Source: JBJXFK01 sp046155505 (GTDB lineage: Bacteria > Planctomycetota > Phycisphaerae > UBA1845 > Fen-1342). Taken from it: DNA of 23,706 nt. The stretch covers positions 1 to 23,706 of the forward strand of contig JBJXFK010000202.1 of assembly GCA_046155505.1 (NCBI GenBank), written 5' to 3'. Made by a program: the position numbers and the translations under genes. Under the pieces are notes generated by a model. That model ran no database searches. It was not told the DNA's origin and saw nothing but the letters and a program-made list of their open reading frames with translations. Positions 6,193 to 13,717 of this stretch are shown piece after piece. The stretch's first letter is position 1. Each line of letters starts with the position of its first letter.

Positions 6193-7596
6193 ATGTCTCG
6201 AAAGTCGCCGGCAGATCATTCAAAGCTCACCGCCCGCTTTGCCGCCGCGGAGGCCTTCCGCCACGCCTGCGTCGGCGAGATGCATGTCCACGAATGCATC
6301 CGCTCGCATCAGGCGGCCGAGCGGCTGGACTCGCGTGAGGCCGGCCTTGCGATGGAAATCGCGCTCGGCGCGATTCGCCACGCCAACACGATTCGCAGCA
6401 TTCTGTCGCACGTCGCGGATTACGATGATCGTCGCGTCGATCCCGATGTGCGGGCAATTCTCTACACCGCCGCGCATCAACTGATCTGGCTGGATCGTGT
6501 GCCCGACTTTGCAGCGGTGAACGAGGCGGTCGAATTGTCGCGCGAAATGGTCGGCGTGCGCGTGGGCGGCCTGGTCAACGCCGTACTGCGACGCCTGACG
6601 CGTGCCATCGAGACCAAGCGCGGCCCGTGGGAGCGATTAAGCGCGCGGCATATTCGCGTGACGTGGGACCAGGCGTGCGTGTTCAACTGCGACGTGCTGC
6701 CCGCGTCGTCGGCCCTCGAACGGCACCTAGCCGCCGCGACCGGCGAGCCGCCTTCGCGGTTCGAGCGCATGGTCGCAACCCTCGGCTTGCCCGAAGCCGA
6801 GGCCGCCGCGTGGGCGATGCAGGCGTCGCCGCCGATTACGCTGCAACGCAACACACTCACAACGAGTCGCGAGAAGTTCGCCGACGCGCTGAAAGATGTG
6901 CCCGAAATCGAAATCGCCGACGATGCGGCGTACCTGCCGGGCAACGCGGCCCTGCTGGAGATCGCGGCGTTTCGCGATGGCTTGTGCTATGTGCAGGATG
7001 CGACGGCGAATCAAGCGGTTGGCTCGCTGCACCCGCGGCCGGGGCAGCGGATTCTGGATCTGTGTGCCGCGCCGGGCGGAAAGACGATCGCGATCGCGTG
7101 CGCCATGCGCGACCAGGGCCAGGTCGTCGCCGCCGACGTTTCGAACGATCGGCTTGCCCGCATTCGTGCCAATGTCAGTCGCCTGCAACTGACGAGCGTG
7201 TGGGCCTTGCTGCTGCCCGCAGGCGACGTATCGAAATTGATTCCGCTGGGCGAATTCGACGGCGTGCTGGCCGACGTGCCGTGCAGCAATACCGGCGTGA
7301 TCGCGCGGCGACCCGAGGCGCGTCTGACGCTGAATGAGAAGAAGCTCGCGTCGCTGGTCGAGTTGCAGCAACGGCTCATTCGCGTCGCCGGTGCGCGGAC
7401 GAAAGTCGGCGGGCACCTGGTCTATTCGACGTGCAGCATCGAGCCGCCGGAGAATGATGCGATTGTGCAAAATTTTCTGGCCGGCAGCGATGCGTGGCAG
7501 GTGGACGAGTTGAAGTTGACGCTGCCGGCGTGGGGGCCGAAGCTGTCCGATTGGCGCGACGGCGGCTTCGTCGCGCGGATGACGCGAGTGAAGTAG
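6193..7596 (+). CDS. rsmB: 16S rRNA (cytosine967-C5)-methyltransferase RsmB-like
   Basis: This enzyme would transfer a methyl group from SAM to carbon 5 of a cytosine in 16S rRNA. The 467 residues show the RsmB architecture: an N-terminal NusB-like helical domain (about 10-150, including RAILYTAAHQLIWLDRVPDFAAVNEAVELSR and VNAVLRRLTR), then the Rossmann methyltransferase. Motif I is LDLCAAPGGKT near 286. Motif IV is ADVPCSNTGVIARRPEARL, with its Cys near 363. Motif VI is VYSTCSIEPPEND, with the nucleophilic Cys near 412. The ATG at 6193 follows GAGGTGGGAG and starts the NusB domain; the upstream extension of the frame translates the palindrome. It is followed by the DinB-like gene after 45 nt, probably in one transcript. 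The exact target base is inferred from family. Confidence 0.92.
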   Translation: MSRKSPADHSKLTARFAAAEAFRHACVGEMHVHECIRSHQAAERLDSREAGLAMEIALGAIRHANTIRSILSHVADYDDRRVDPDVRAILYTAAHQLIWLDRVPDFAAVNEAVELSREMVGVRVGGLVNAVLRRLTRAIETKRGPWERLSARHIRVTWDQACVFNCDVLPASSALERHLAAATGEPPSRFERMVATLGLPEAEAAAWAMQASPPITLQRNTLTTSREKFADALKDVPEIEIADDAAYLPGNAALLEIAAFRDGLCYVQDATANQAVGSLHPRPGQRILDLCAAPGGKTIAIACAMRDQGQVVAADVSNDRLARIRANVSRLQLTSVWALLLPAGDVSKLIPLGEFDGVLADVPCSNTGVIARRPEARLTLNEKKLASLVELQQRLIRVAGARTKVGGHLVYSTCSIEPPENDAIVQNFLAGSDAWQVDELKLTLPAWGPKLSDWRDGGFVARMTRVK

Positions 7597-7641
7597 CGGG
7601 CGTCGTGGTGTTCGAGCGCGGATCGAACGCGGAGGTTTTGT

Positions 7642-8139
7642 ATGTCACCGAACGAAGCGCTGCGCCCCATGCTGGCGTACAACGACTGGGCCGATGAACA
7701 GATCTTGGCGGCGGCCGAATCGCTGGACGATGCGCGGCTGGATCAGGCGATCGATGTCGGGCGCGGCACGCTGCGACGAGTGCTCATTCACACCTGGGCG
7801 GGCGAGCATGTTTGGGTGCAGCGCTGGCAGGGCAAGTCGGAGACGAAGTGGCCGGATGAGTCGGCGGCGGTGACGATCGCGGACTTGCGCGAGCGGTTTC
7901 GCGCGGCGTGGCGCGAGCGCGACGCGTTTCTTGCGACGTTGAGCGGCGCGGACATTGAACGCGAGGTCAGCTATCGCGACTCGCGCGGCAGCATGTTTCG
8001 CGCGTCGCTGCATGACATGATTCGCCAGATGGTCGTGCATTCGATTCATCATCGAGCGCAGATCGTGAACATCCTGCGGCGGCTCGGCACGAGCGCGCCG
8101 GAGCTGGACTACATGATGCACGCTCGCGTTCCGGCTTAG
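7642..8139 (+). CDS. DinB-family (DUF664-like) four-helix protein
   Basis: The 165-residue product has the DinB/YfiT helical bundle pattern: MLAYNDWADEQILAAAESL at the N-terminus, LIHTWAGEHVWVQRW with the first metal-ligand His, and MVVHSIHHRAQIVNILRRLG with the C-terminal His pair. Members bind a divalent metal with three His and include thiol-dependent transferases and proteins of unknown function. The substrate cannot be told here. CGGAGG about 7 nt upstream supports the ATG. The gene lies 45 nt after rsmB and 43 nt before rdgB, so the three are likely co-transcribed, although nothing links them biochemically. Confidence 0.88.
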   Translation: MSPNEALRPMLAYNDWADEQILAAAESLDDARLDQAIDVGRGTLRRVLIHTWAGEHVWVQRWQGKSETKWPDESAAVTIADLRERFRAAWRERDAFLATLSGADIEREVSYRDSRGSMFRASLHDMIRQMVVHSIHHRAQIVNILRRLGTSAPELDYMMHARVPA

Positions 8140-8148
8140 GCGAGAAAT

Positions 8149-8169
8149 GGTGGGCGATGCCCACCCTAC
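8149..8169 (+). repeat. GGTGGGC hairpin in the rdgB leader
   Basis: GGTGGGC (8149-8155) and GCCCACC (8159-8165) flank a 3-nt loop and are followed by CTAC. This is the same 21-nt element as in front of pgk, with one base changed, and in the same orientation relative to the gene. It ends 13 nt before the chosen rdgB start. Confidence 0.7.
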
Positions 8170-8182
8170 AGTGGTGACCCGC

Positions 8183-8773
8183 ATGACCGAACTACTGCTG
8201 GCAACCCGCAGCGCCGGAAAGATCCGCGAGATCACCGCAGCGCTCAACCTGCGCTGGCGCAGCCTCGACGATTTCCCAAGTATCAGCGAAGCAATCGAAG
8301 ACGGCGACACTTTTCTCGCGAACGCAACCCGCAAGGCCGTTTACTACTCGAACGCCACTGGACTACCGGCACTCGCCGACGACTCGGGCTTGGAAGTTGA
8401 CGCCCTGAACGGCGAGCCGGGCGTGCAGTCGGCGTATTACGCCGGCCACCCGCGCGATGATGCGGCCAATTGTCGAAAGCTCGTGCAAGTGCTGCGTGAT
8501 GTGCCCGCCGCTCGTCGATCCGCGCGATTTCGCTGCGTGATGGTGATCGCCAGCGGCGAGCGTGTGCTGGCCGAGACCAACGGCGCGATCGAGGGAATCA
8601 TCATCGACGAGCCACGCGGCACCAACGGGTTCGGCTATGACCCACACTTTCTGGTGCCGTCGCTGGGCAAGACGACCGCTGAGTTGCCTTCAGTCGAAAA
8701 GAACAAGATCAGTCATCGCGGGATCGCGCTGCGGGCGATGTGCGAGAAGCTGGCGACGTTGCAACTCGGTTGA
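8183..8773 (+). CDS. rdgB: non-canonical purine NTP pyrophosphatase, RdgB/HAM1 family
   Basis: This house-cleaning enzyme hydrolyses dITP, ITP and XTP to the monophosphate and pyrophosphate, which keeps deaminated purines out of DNA. The 196-residue product has the family motifs in order: LLLATRSAGKIREI (substrate loop, usually SxNxxK), LPALADDSGLEVDALNGEPGVQSAYYAG (catalytic Asp and metal site), TNGFGYDPHFLVP and KNKISHRGIAL. Length is normal. I chose the ATG at 8183 because MTELLLATRS matches typical starts; an in-frame GTG at 8171 is possible and no strong ribosome site is seen. The hairpin at 8149-8169 sits immediately before it. The gene converges with the methyltransferase, leaving a 3-nt gap between stop codons. 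Confidence 0.95.
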   Translation: MTELLLATRSAGKIREITAALNLRWRSLDDFPSISEAIEDGDTFLANATRKAVYYSNATGLPALADDSGLEVDALNGEPGVQSAYYAGHPRDDAANCRKLVQVLRDVPAARRSARFRCVMVIASGERVLAETNGAIEGIIIDEPRGTNGFGYDPHFLVPSLGKTTAELPSVEKNKISHRGIALRAMCEKLATLQLG

Positions 8774-8776
8774 CGC

Positions 8777-9631
8777 TCAACCGCGAGTCGCGACGACGCC
8801 GTACATCATCGGCATCACGGGCATGCCCTCGGGCTGAATCCAGCGACCCTCGCCGGCGTCGCGCATGGCGGTCATGAACTTGCAGCCGTTGCTGTGGAGG
8901 TACTCCTCGAACTGCACCAGGCGCAGTCCCGCCGACAGCATCGCGGTGATGACGTCGCCGACGCCCCAGATGTACTCATAGCACGGATGCGGATTCTTGA
9001 AATCGACGATGCCCGCGTGGTATTCGCCGGGGGTCAGACCGTCGCCAGATGCCGCGACGTAGTCGCTGACGCCGACCGTGTGTTCATATACGACTCCTCG
9101 GGTTGAGTAGTCATAGAACAAGGTCGCGTCCTCGCTGAACATGCCCATTACCGGATGAAACTCGACCACGACCAGTCGCCCGCCGGGCCGCAAGATGCGC
9201 CGCACGCCTGCGGCCCACTGCTTCAGATCCGAAAGCCAGCAGAGCGCACCATACGACGCAAACGCGATATCAAACTGCTCCGGCTCGGCGTCGCGCAGCC
9301 AGTCGTACACGTCGCAGCGCACAAATTCGGCGGCGATGCCGGAATCGGCCGAGAGTTGCCGCGCGAAACGAATTGCCTCGTCGCTGATATCGACACCCAG
9401 ACAGCGCGCGCCGCGCCGTGCCAGAGAGAGCGTGTCCTGACCGGCATTGCATTGCAGATGCACCACGCGCTGGCCGTCGAGATCGCCGAGCAGCGCGAGT
9501 TCTTCTGGGAAAACCGAATCGCCGCCGGCGCGAAAAAACGCCGCCTGATCGCCCTTGTGACTGTTGTGGGCGATCGTGGCGGCGTTCCAGCTTATGCGGT
9601 TCTTTTCGTGGATCTCTGCAGGCGACAGCAT
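8777..9631 (-). CDS. class I SAM-dependent methyltransferase
   Basis: The 284-residue product is a Rossmann-fold methyltransferase. Motif I is VVHLQCNAGQDTLSLARRGA (about 55-74), where LQCNAGQ stands in place of the usual LGCGxG. It is followed by GVDISDEAIRFARQL (acidic residue that binds the SAM ribose), FVRCDVYDW, the motif IV-like FDIAFASYGALCWLSD and post-IV ILRPGGRLVVVEFHP. The C-terminal part (YEYIWGVGDVITAMLSAGLRLVQFEEY) resembles small-molecule methyltransferases. The substrate is unknown. The ATG at 9631 has GGAGGAG about 8 nt upstream; the longer frame runs through an intergenic repeat. It faces rdgB tail to tail and lies downstream of the lectin-like gene, separated by 205 nt containing a palindrome. 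Confidence 0.9.
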   Translation of the reverse strand: MLSPAEIHEKNRISWNAATIAHNSHKGDQAAFFRAGGDSVFPEELALLGDLDGQRVVHLQCNAGQDTLSLARRGARCLGVDISDEAIRFARQLSADSGIAAEFVRCDVYDWLRDAEPEQFDIAFASYGALCWLSDLKQWAAGVRRILRPGGRLVVVEFHPVMGMFSEDATLFYDYSTRGVVYEHTVGVSDYVAASGDGLTPGEYHAGIVDFKNPHPCYEYIWGVGDVITAMLSAGLRLVQFEEYLHSNGCKFMTAMRDAGEGRWIQPEGMPVMPMMYGVVATRG

Positions 9632-9708
9632 GTCTCGCTCCTCCGATTTGCGATTCGCATGGCGAATGCTACTCGGCGGAGCGGACGATGTGCTGAAAAG
9701 CGATTGAG

Positions 9709-9810
9709 ACACAGAGGCGCAGAGGCACGGAGAAGAAATGCAGAATTCAGAGCGCAGAACCGCAGTTCCCAACTCCGAGTTCTCTTCTCTGTGCCTCTGC
9801 GCCTCTGTGT
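9709..9810. repeat. inverted repeat of the CACAGAGG type
   Basis: Arms 9709-9735 and 9784-9810 match at 26 of 27 positions as complements and consist of CACAGAGGCGCAGAGGCAC-type units. The 48-nt loop carries AGAATTCAGAGCGCAGAA, itself a similar purine-rich motif. The arms are the same family as the repeat at 2621-2792. It lies between the lectin-like gene stop and the methyltransferase start, both leftward. Confidence 0.85.
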
Positions 9811-9836
9811 TTCGTTTTTCTCGTCTTGTTCGGCGT

Positions 9837-10016
9837 TCACGCGCAAGTCAAGCCGAAATTCGCCAGCAACGTCGCGAGGTCGGTCAGGTCAACGTCACCG
9901 TCACCGTCGAGATCGCCTTGCTCGCGCGTCGCACCGCTCGGCACGCCGAAATTCGACAGCAGCGTCGCGAGGTCGGTCAGGTCCACGTCATTATCGCCGT
10001 CGACATCGCCGGGGCA
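9837..10016 (-). other. dockerin-like C-terminal tail, copy 1
   Basis: The last 59 residues hold two EF-hand-like loops, DVDGDNDVDLTD and DLDGDGDVDLTD, each followed by LATLLxNFG. A Cys opens the tail (C301) and another stands one residue from the end (C358). Type I dockerin modules have the same doubled Ca2+ loop. Matching tails end the proteins at 20195-20374 and 23314-23490. Confidence 0.9.
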
Positions 10017-10916
10017 GATCGCCGGCGCGGGCACTTCGACGAGGCCGAATACCTGCGCCGTCGGCACCTCGCGATTGTCATTCCACAAGCCGTTGCCGAA
10101 CATCTCGACCACGTCTTCGACGCCGCCGGAATTGTTCGGCTCGCCGCCGCTCCAATTTGTGAACGTCACCGGCTCGCCGGTCAGCCACCGGAAATCGCCC
10201 TCGGCAGCCTGATCGGTCAGTCCGATCCAGCCGCGGCGATCCGCGCCGTCGAACTGCAATACCTGCGTACGAATGAACTCGTTCTCGTCAAAATCGTTGA
10301 TCGTCACCAGATCGCCGCCGAGATTCTGCGCTCGCGCGCGGCTGAAGCTCCAGTTGGCGACGGCCGTCAGATAATATGAACTGCCGGTTTCGGCCCGCAC
10401 CACCGGCCCATGCACAATCGCCGGCAGCGCCGATGCCATCTCGAACGAGCCGGCGGTCGTCCCGTTCGGATCGTTCGGATCCAATGCGTCGTACAAGCCG
10501 ACACGCACCAGATACGACTGGCCCGAAACCGCGACAAACGACGCGATCGTCTGCAGCCCGCACGCATCGTCGTTGCACGCGAGGATCGCACTTCCGGTCG
10601 GGCACGAGCACCCATCGTAGATCGCGATGCGCGTGTCGAGCGTGGTCAGTCCGCAGGTCCGCGCCACCACCGGCCCGCTCTCCGGCGCGGTCCAGCAATA
10701 CCACACGTCGTTCTCGATCTGGCTCTGTCCGGCGAACAGGCACAGGCCATCGGCCAGGCCGTCGGTCGAACTGCCGTTGAGGTTGAACCCATACGTGCCG
10801 AAGCCGGAGAGTGCTTCGGCGCTGGTGCATGCGTCGTTGGCGGGTTGTGCGAGGACGCTCGAACAGGCGAGCGACGTGGTGATTAGCGCGGTACGTGTGC
10901 GTGAAACGAGTGACAT
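9837..10916 (-). CDS. secreted C-type-lectin-like protein with dockerin-like C-terminal tail
   Basis: The 359-residue product starts with a Sec signal peptide (residues 1-23, cleavage after VLA). Residues 27-165 form a Cys-rich beta domain (NDACTSAEAL, NDVWYCWTAPESGPVVARTCG, DTRIAIYDGCSC, ILACNDDACG) of a type common in planctomycete secreted proteins. Residues 178-297 are a C-type lectin-like domain: YYLTAVANWSFSRARAQNLGGDLVTI, WIGLTDQ, FTNWSGGEPNNSGGVEDVV and GLWND. The EPN (259-261) and WND (278-280) motifs are those of a Ca2+ site, mannose type in classical lectins. Residues 301-359 are the dockerin-like tail. It is probably exported and binds glycans or a partner, which is inferred. The ATG at 10916 follows AGAGGGA. 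It diverges from the X9-DG-type gene. Confidence 0.88.
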   Translation of the reverse strand: MSLVSRTRTALITTSLACSSVLAQPANDACTSAEALSGFGTYGFNLNGSSTDGLADGLCLFAGQSQIENDVWYCWTAPESGPVVARTCGLTTLDTRIAIYDGCSCPTGSAILACNDDACGLQTIASFVAVSGQSYLVRVGLYDALDPNDPNGTTAGSFEMASALPAIVHGPVVRAETGSSYYLTAVANWSFSRARAQNLGGDLVTINDFDENEFIRTQVLQFDGADRRGWIGLTDQAAEGDFRWLTGEPVTFTNWSGGEPNNSGGVEDVVEMFGNGLWNDNREVPTAQVFGLVEVPAPAICPGDVDGDNDVDLTDLATLLSNFGVPSGATREQGDLDGDGDVDLTDLATLLANFGLTCA

Positions 10917-10947
10917 GCGATTCCCTCTCTTCTTGCGTGAACGGTGA

Positions 10948-10986
10948 TTGGCAGAGCTGCTACTCATTCAGAGTAGCGATTGCCAA
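10948..10986. promoter_or_regulatory. palindromic element in a divergent promoter region
   Basis: Between the diverging lectin-like and X9-DG-type genes lies TTGGCA (10948-10953), then GCTACTC (10959-10965), a 5-nt loop, GAGTAGC (10971-10977) and TGCCAA (10981-10986). The arms pair over 13 bp with a small asymmetric internal loop. It could be an operator shared by both genes or a hairpin in the lectin gene leader, 32 nt upstream of that start. No binding protein is identified. Confidence 0.5.
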
Positions 10987-11031
10987 GAATCAATCAATGA
11001 AAATCTCGCCGGAGACGCGGTTGACGTGCGG

Positions 11032-11610
11032 ATGTCTGGATTGAATCATCCGCACATCATGCAGAGACCTGACGATTCTCCGCCGCTCGCGACTGACCCG
11101 CCGGTCGAAGGCGCACCACTTCGCGGCGGCGCGCGAACACGTACCTGGATCATCGCGTTCGCCGCGATGGCTGCGCTCGCATCTGTCAGCGTTGAATTCG
11201 GCGTGCGCGCCCACGAATTGCGGCTCCGCATCGAATCGTGCCGCAAACTCCGCGCGCTCGGCGCACTCATGCACGAGGCCGCGAGCGACGGCCGCGCAAT
11301 GCCACCGGACTGGATCGAGCAACTCGCAATGCGAGGCGACGATCGGGTGATCGACCCGCGCAGCCGCCAGCCGTTCATCGCGATGCGAGTCGCCGGGCCA
11401 ATGTCGCGCCCGGGAACCGTAAGCGCTCGGTTGCTATCGGCCCGCGCACCGCTCGCTCGCTCGCCCTACATCTCGCTGCTCTTCGGGCGAGAAGAAGGCG
11501 GCGCGGTGCTCTTCATCGACGGCCACGTCGAATGGCTGCCGCGCGACGCATACGTCAAGGCGGTAGCCGATGCGGAACGAGCAATAGGCCGTTCGTCCAT
11601 CAGCGAGTAG
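11032..11610 (+). CDS. one-TM protein with X9-DG-type 'FIDGHVEWLP' motif
   Basis: The product (192 residues from the ATG at 11032) has a proline-rich N-terminus, one membrane segment (TWIIAFAAMAALASVSVEFGV, about 39-59), and a soluble part ending in GAVLFIDGHVEWLPRDAYVKAVADAERA. The DGHVE motif is the hallmark of the C-terminal region of planctomycete DUF1559/X9-DG pilin-like proteins, in which a similar xxxFxDGHVxxL strand recurs. The type IV prepilin cleavage motif (GFTLIE) is absent, and the membrane segment is preceded by about 38 residues, so it is at best a divergent pseudopilin-like protein. The start is uncertain: another ATG at 11059 or a TTG at 10948 are in frame, and no ribosome site is clear. 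Function unknown. Confidence 0.6.
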   Translation: MSGLNHPHIMQRPDDSPPLATDPPVEGAPLRGGARTRTWIIAFAAMAALASVSVEFGVRAHELRLRIESCRKLRALGALMHEAASDGRAMPPDWIEQLAMRGDDRVIDPRSRQPFIAMRVAGPMSRPGTVSARLLSARAPLARSPYISLLFGREEGGAVLFIDGHVEWLPRDAYVKAVADAERAIGRSSISE

Positions 11611-11841
11611 CGCAGACTACTCCGATGCACGACGTGACGAACGGTGTTCATCTCGAGCTCCCCTCTTCGCCGCCTCCCGTTTCCCGTTTTCCAATTCCCG
11701 TTTCCTGTTTCCCATTCACATAGTCGCAATACCCTGCGCCCCGCGCCCCTTCCACATCTTTCAACCTCTGCGAAATCGCCCCCGATTGGCTATCATTCCG
11801 GCTTAATCGCTCACGCGTACCCGTATCTTCAGGAGACGATC
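11611..11841. repeat. gap with a CCCGTTTCC tandem-type repeat (solo arm)
   Basis: Positions 11674-11719 consist of degenerate units such as TCCCGTTTCC, CCGTTTTCC and CCTGTTTCCC. The style matches the arms of the other intergenic palindromes, but no complementary arm is present nearby. No gene is seen in the rest of the gap; the upstream part of the open frame of the next gene merely translates this repeat. Confidence 0.6.
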
Positions 11842-13026
11842 GTGCATCAGCAGCAAACCGCACTCAACGACGCCGTCAGCCCCGACTTTTTCAACATCAC
11901 CAGCCTGCTGTCGGAAGACGAGCGGCAGGTGCAGGCGGCGGTCGGGCGGTTTGTCGACGAGCGCGTGCTGCCGATCATCGGCGAGTGCTTCGAGCATGAG
12001 CGTTTCCCGCATGACATCGTCCCCGAAATGGCCGAACTCGGGCTGTTCGGGGCAACGTTTCAGGATTACGGCTGTGCCGGCGTGAACAATGTCTGTTACG
12101 GCCTGATGATGCAGGAACTCGAACGCGGCGACAGCGGCATTCGCAGTTTTGCCAGCGTGCAGAGCAGTCTGGTCATGTTCCCGATTCACAAGTACGGCTC
12201 GGACGAGCAGAAGCAGCGTTGGCTGCCCGAGATGGCCAAGGCCAAGAAGATCGGCTGCTTCGGCCTGACCGAGCCGGACGGCGGGTCCGACCCCGGCGCG
12301 ATGAAGACCAACGCCAAGAAGCAAGGGGGCGACTGGGTTCTCAACGGCTCGAAGATGTGGATCACCAACGGCACGATCGCCGATGTGGCGGTGGTCTGGG
12401 CCAAGACCGACGACGGCATTCGCGGGTTCCTGGTCGAAAAAGGTATGCCGGGGTTCACGGCCGAGAACATTCCGCACAAAATGTCGCTGCGCGCGTCGAT
12501 CACTTCGACGCTGTTTCTCGACAATGTGCGCGTGCCCGAGAAGAACCGCTTGCCGATGGCCGAAGGCCTCGGCGCGCCGCTCGGCTGCCTGACGCAGGCG
12601 CGCTATGGCATCGCGTGGGGCGGCGTGGGTGCGGCGATCGCGTGTTATCGCGAGGCGGCGCAGTTCGCCAAACAGCGCATTTTGTTCGGCGAGCCGCTGA
12701 GCAATAAACAGCTGATTCAGGTGCGACTCGCGGACATGCTGCGACGCATTACCACCGGGCAGCTTCTCGCCCTGCAACTCGGTCGGTTGAAGGATCAGGG
12801 GTTGATGCATCATTCGCACGTGTCGATGGCCAAGTGGAACAACGTGCGGCTGGGCATCGACATTGCCCGCGACGCGCGCGATCTGCTGGGTGCGGGCGGC
12901 ATCAGCACCGAGTGTTGCCCGATTCGCCATGCGATGAATCTTGAAAGCGTGATTACATATGAGGGCACCGAGTCGATTCACCAGTTGGTGATTGGCCGCG
13001 AGATCGGCGGCGTGGCGGCGTTTTAG
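11842..13026 (+). CDS. gcdH: glutaryl-CoA dehydrogenase (acyl-CoA dehydrogenase family)
   Basis: This FAD enzyme oxidises and decarboxylates glutaryl-CoA to crotonyl-CoA in lysine, tryptophan and aromatic degradation, passing electrons to ETF. The 394-residue product matches glutaryl-CoA dehydrogenase more closely than other acyl-CoA dehydrogenases: IRSFASVQSSLVMFPIHKYG carries the Arg (R101) that holds the distal carboxylate, followed by GCFGLTEPDGGSDPGAMKT, LNGSKMWITNGTIADVAVVWAKT, LTQARYGIAWGGVGA, QLGRLKDQG and NLESVITYEGTESIHQLVIGREIGG, with catalytic Glu near 374. The start is a GTG at 11842 with AGGAG 6-7 nt upstream; the frame before it translates a repeat. It stands alone, without ETF or other lysine-degradation genes nearby. 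Substrate assignment is from motif similarity. Confidence 0.9.
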   Translation: MHQQQTALNDAVSPDFFNITSLLSEDERQVQAAVGRFVDERVLPIIGECFEHERFPHDIVPEMAELGLFGATFQDYGCAGVNNVCYGLMMQELERGDSGIRSFASVQSSLVMFPIHKYGSDEQKQRWLPEMAKAKKIGCFGLTEPDGGSDPGAMKTNAKKQGGDWVLNGSKMWITNGTIADVAVVWAKTDDGIRGFLVEKGMPGFTAENIPHKMSLRASITSTLFLDNVRVPEKNRLPMAEGLGAPLGCLTQARYGIAWGGVGAAIACYREAAQFAKQRILFGEPLSNKQLIQVRLADMLRRITTGQLLALQLGRLKDQGLMHHSHVSMAKWNNVRLGIDIARDARDLLGAGGISTECCPIRHAMNLESVITYEGTESIHQLVIGREIGGVAAF

Positions 13027-13338
13027 AGCAGTCTCGAGTGGCGAGGAGCGAGTGGGGAGTATCGGCCTCCGGCCGGTGCACGGGAGAGCCTGACCGGATG
13101 AAGCGATTTGGTTCCGATTGATAACCGGGACGTCGCGATGGAAGATTCGCCGGAGTCTCGGTCAACGCGAAACGGATCCGCATCGAAAATCGAGTGGTTG
13201 CTCGCCTGTCCAAGCAGATGACGGCGCGTGAATACGTGCGGTCCATGACGGGCAGCGCGCTTCGGCGACAAAGTGCTTCATTGGGCACCCAGGCCTTGAT
13301 ACAGTTGGGGCAGGAAATTGAGCTACGGCGAGGCCCGC
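13027..13338. other. intergenic stretch with a half palindrome and an unassigned open frame
   Basis: The start has GCGAGTGG/GCGAGGAG-type repetitive sequence (about 13035-13053), followed at 13054-13078 by one arm of the palindrome seen at 6092-6154, with one mismatch. A plus-strand frame is open from 13125 to 13373 and contains KQMTAREYVRSMTGSALRRQS around 13210-13275. An in-frame ATG is at 13218. I do not recognise the translation, and it overlaps the DUF433-like gene start, so I do not call it a gene. Confidence 0.5.
13054..13078. repeat. solo arm of the CGGCCTCCGGCCGG palindrome
   Basis: This 25-nt sequence matches the left arm at 6092-6116 with one C-to-T change. The complementary arm is absent here. 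It follows the gcdH stop codon by 28 nt. Confidence 0.8.
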
Positions 13339-13717
13339 ATGAGCATCGCTGCGCTTTCGCACATTCGAATTGACCCGACACTCTGCGGCGGGCGCGCGCA
13401 TCGCTGGGCACCGAATTCGCGTCCTGGATATCGTCGCGTGGACCGAGTGTCAGGGATACTCGCCCGACGAAATTGTCCTCCTGATTTACCCCGAGCTGAC
13501 GTTGGCGCAAGTGCACGCGGCCCTGTCATACTACTTCGATCATCGCGGTGAGATTCAGGCCGAGTTCGCGAGCGATGCAGACGTGATTCGGCGAGTTCGC
13601 GCCGCTAACCCGTCCAAACTCCACAAGCGTGCTTATCATTGTTTCGTCGGATCGCCGGTCAACTCAAGTTGCCGCCGCAACTCCTCCGCCGTCGCCACCG
13701 GCAGATTACATGCGTAG
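13339..13717 (+). pseudogene. DUF433-family antitoxin-like gene, frameshifted
   Basis: The first frame from the ATG at 13339 reads MSIAALSHIRIDPTLCGGRA, the normal start of DUF433 proteins (IxxDPxxCGGxP). The rest of the domain, RIAGHRIRVLDIVAWTECQGYSPDEIVLLIYPELTLAQVHAALSYYFDHRGEIQ, lies in another plus frame. The two meet at a GGGCGCGCGCATC run (about 13387-13399), and adding one GC dinucleotide would restore one continuous DUF433 protein. DUF433 proteins usually act as antitoxins beside a DUF5615 PIN-like toxin, but none is visible. The C-terminus is also odd: after NPSKLHKRA the frame runs on to 13717, into the convergent thioredoxin-domain gene. It is either a decayed gene or a sequencing slip in the GC run. 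Confidence 0.75.

Noticed and set aside
13125..13373. Open plus-strand frame upstream of the DUF433 remnant
   Set aside because: No family is recognised, the only ATG is internal, and the frame overlaps the better-supported DUF433 start in another frame. It could be a gene fragment, but the evidence is too thin.
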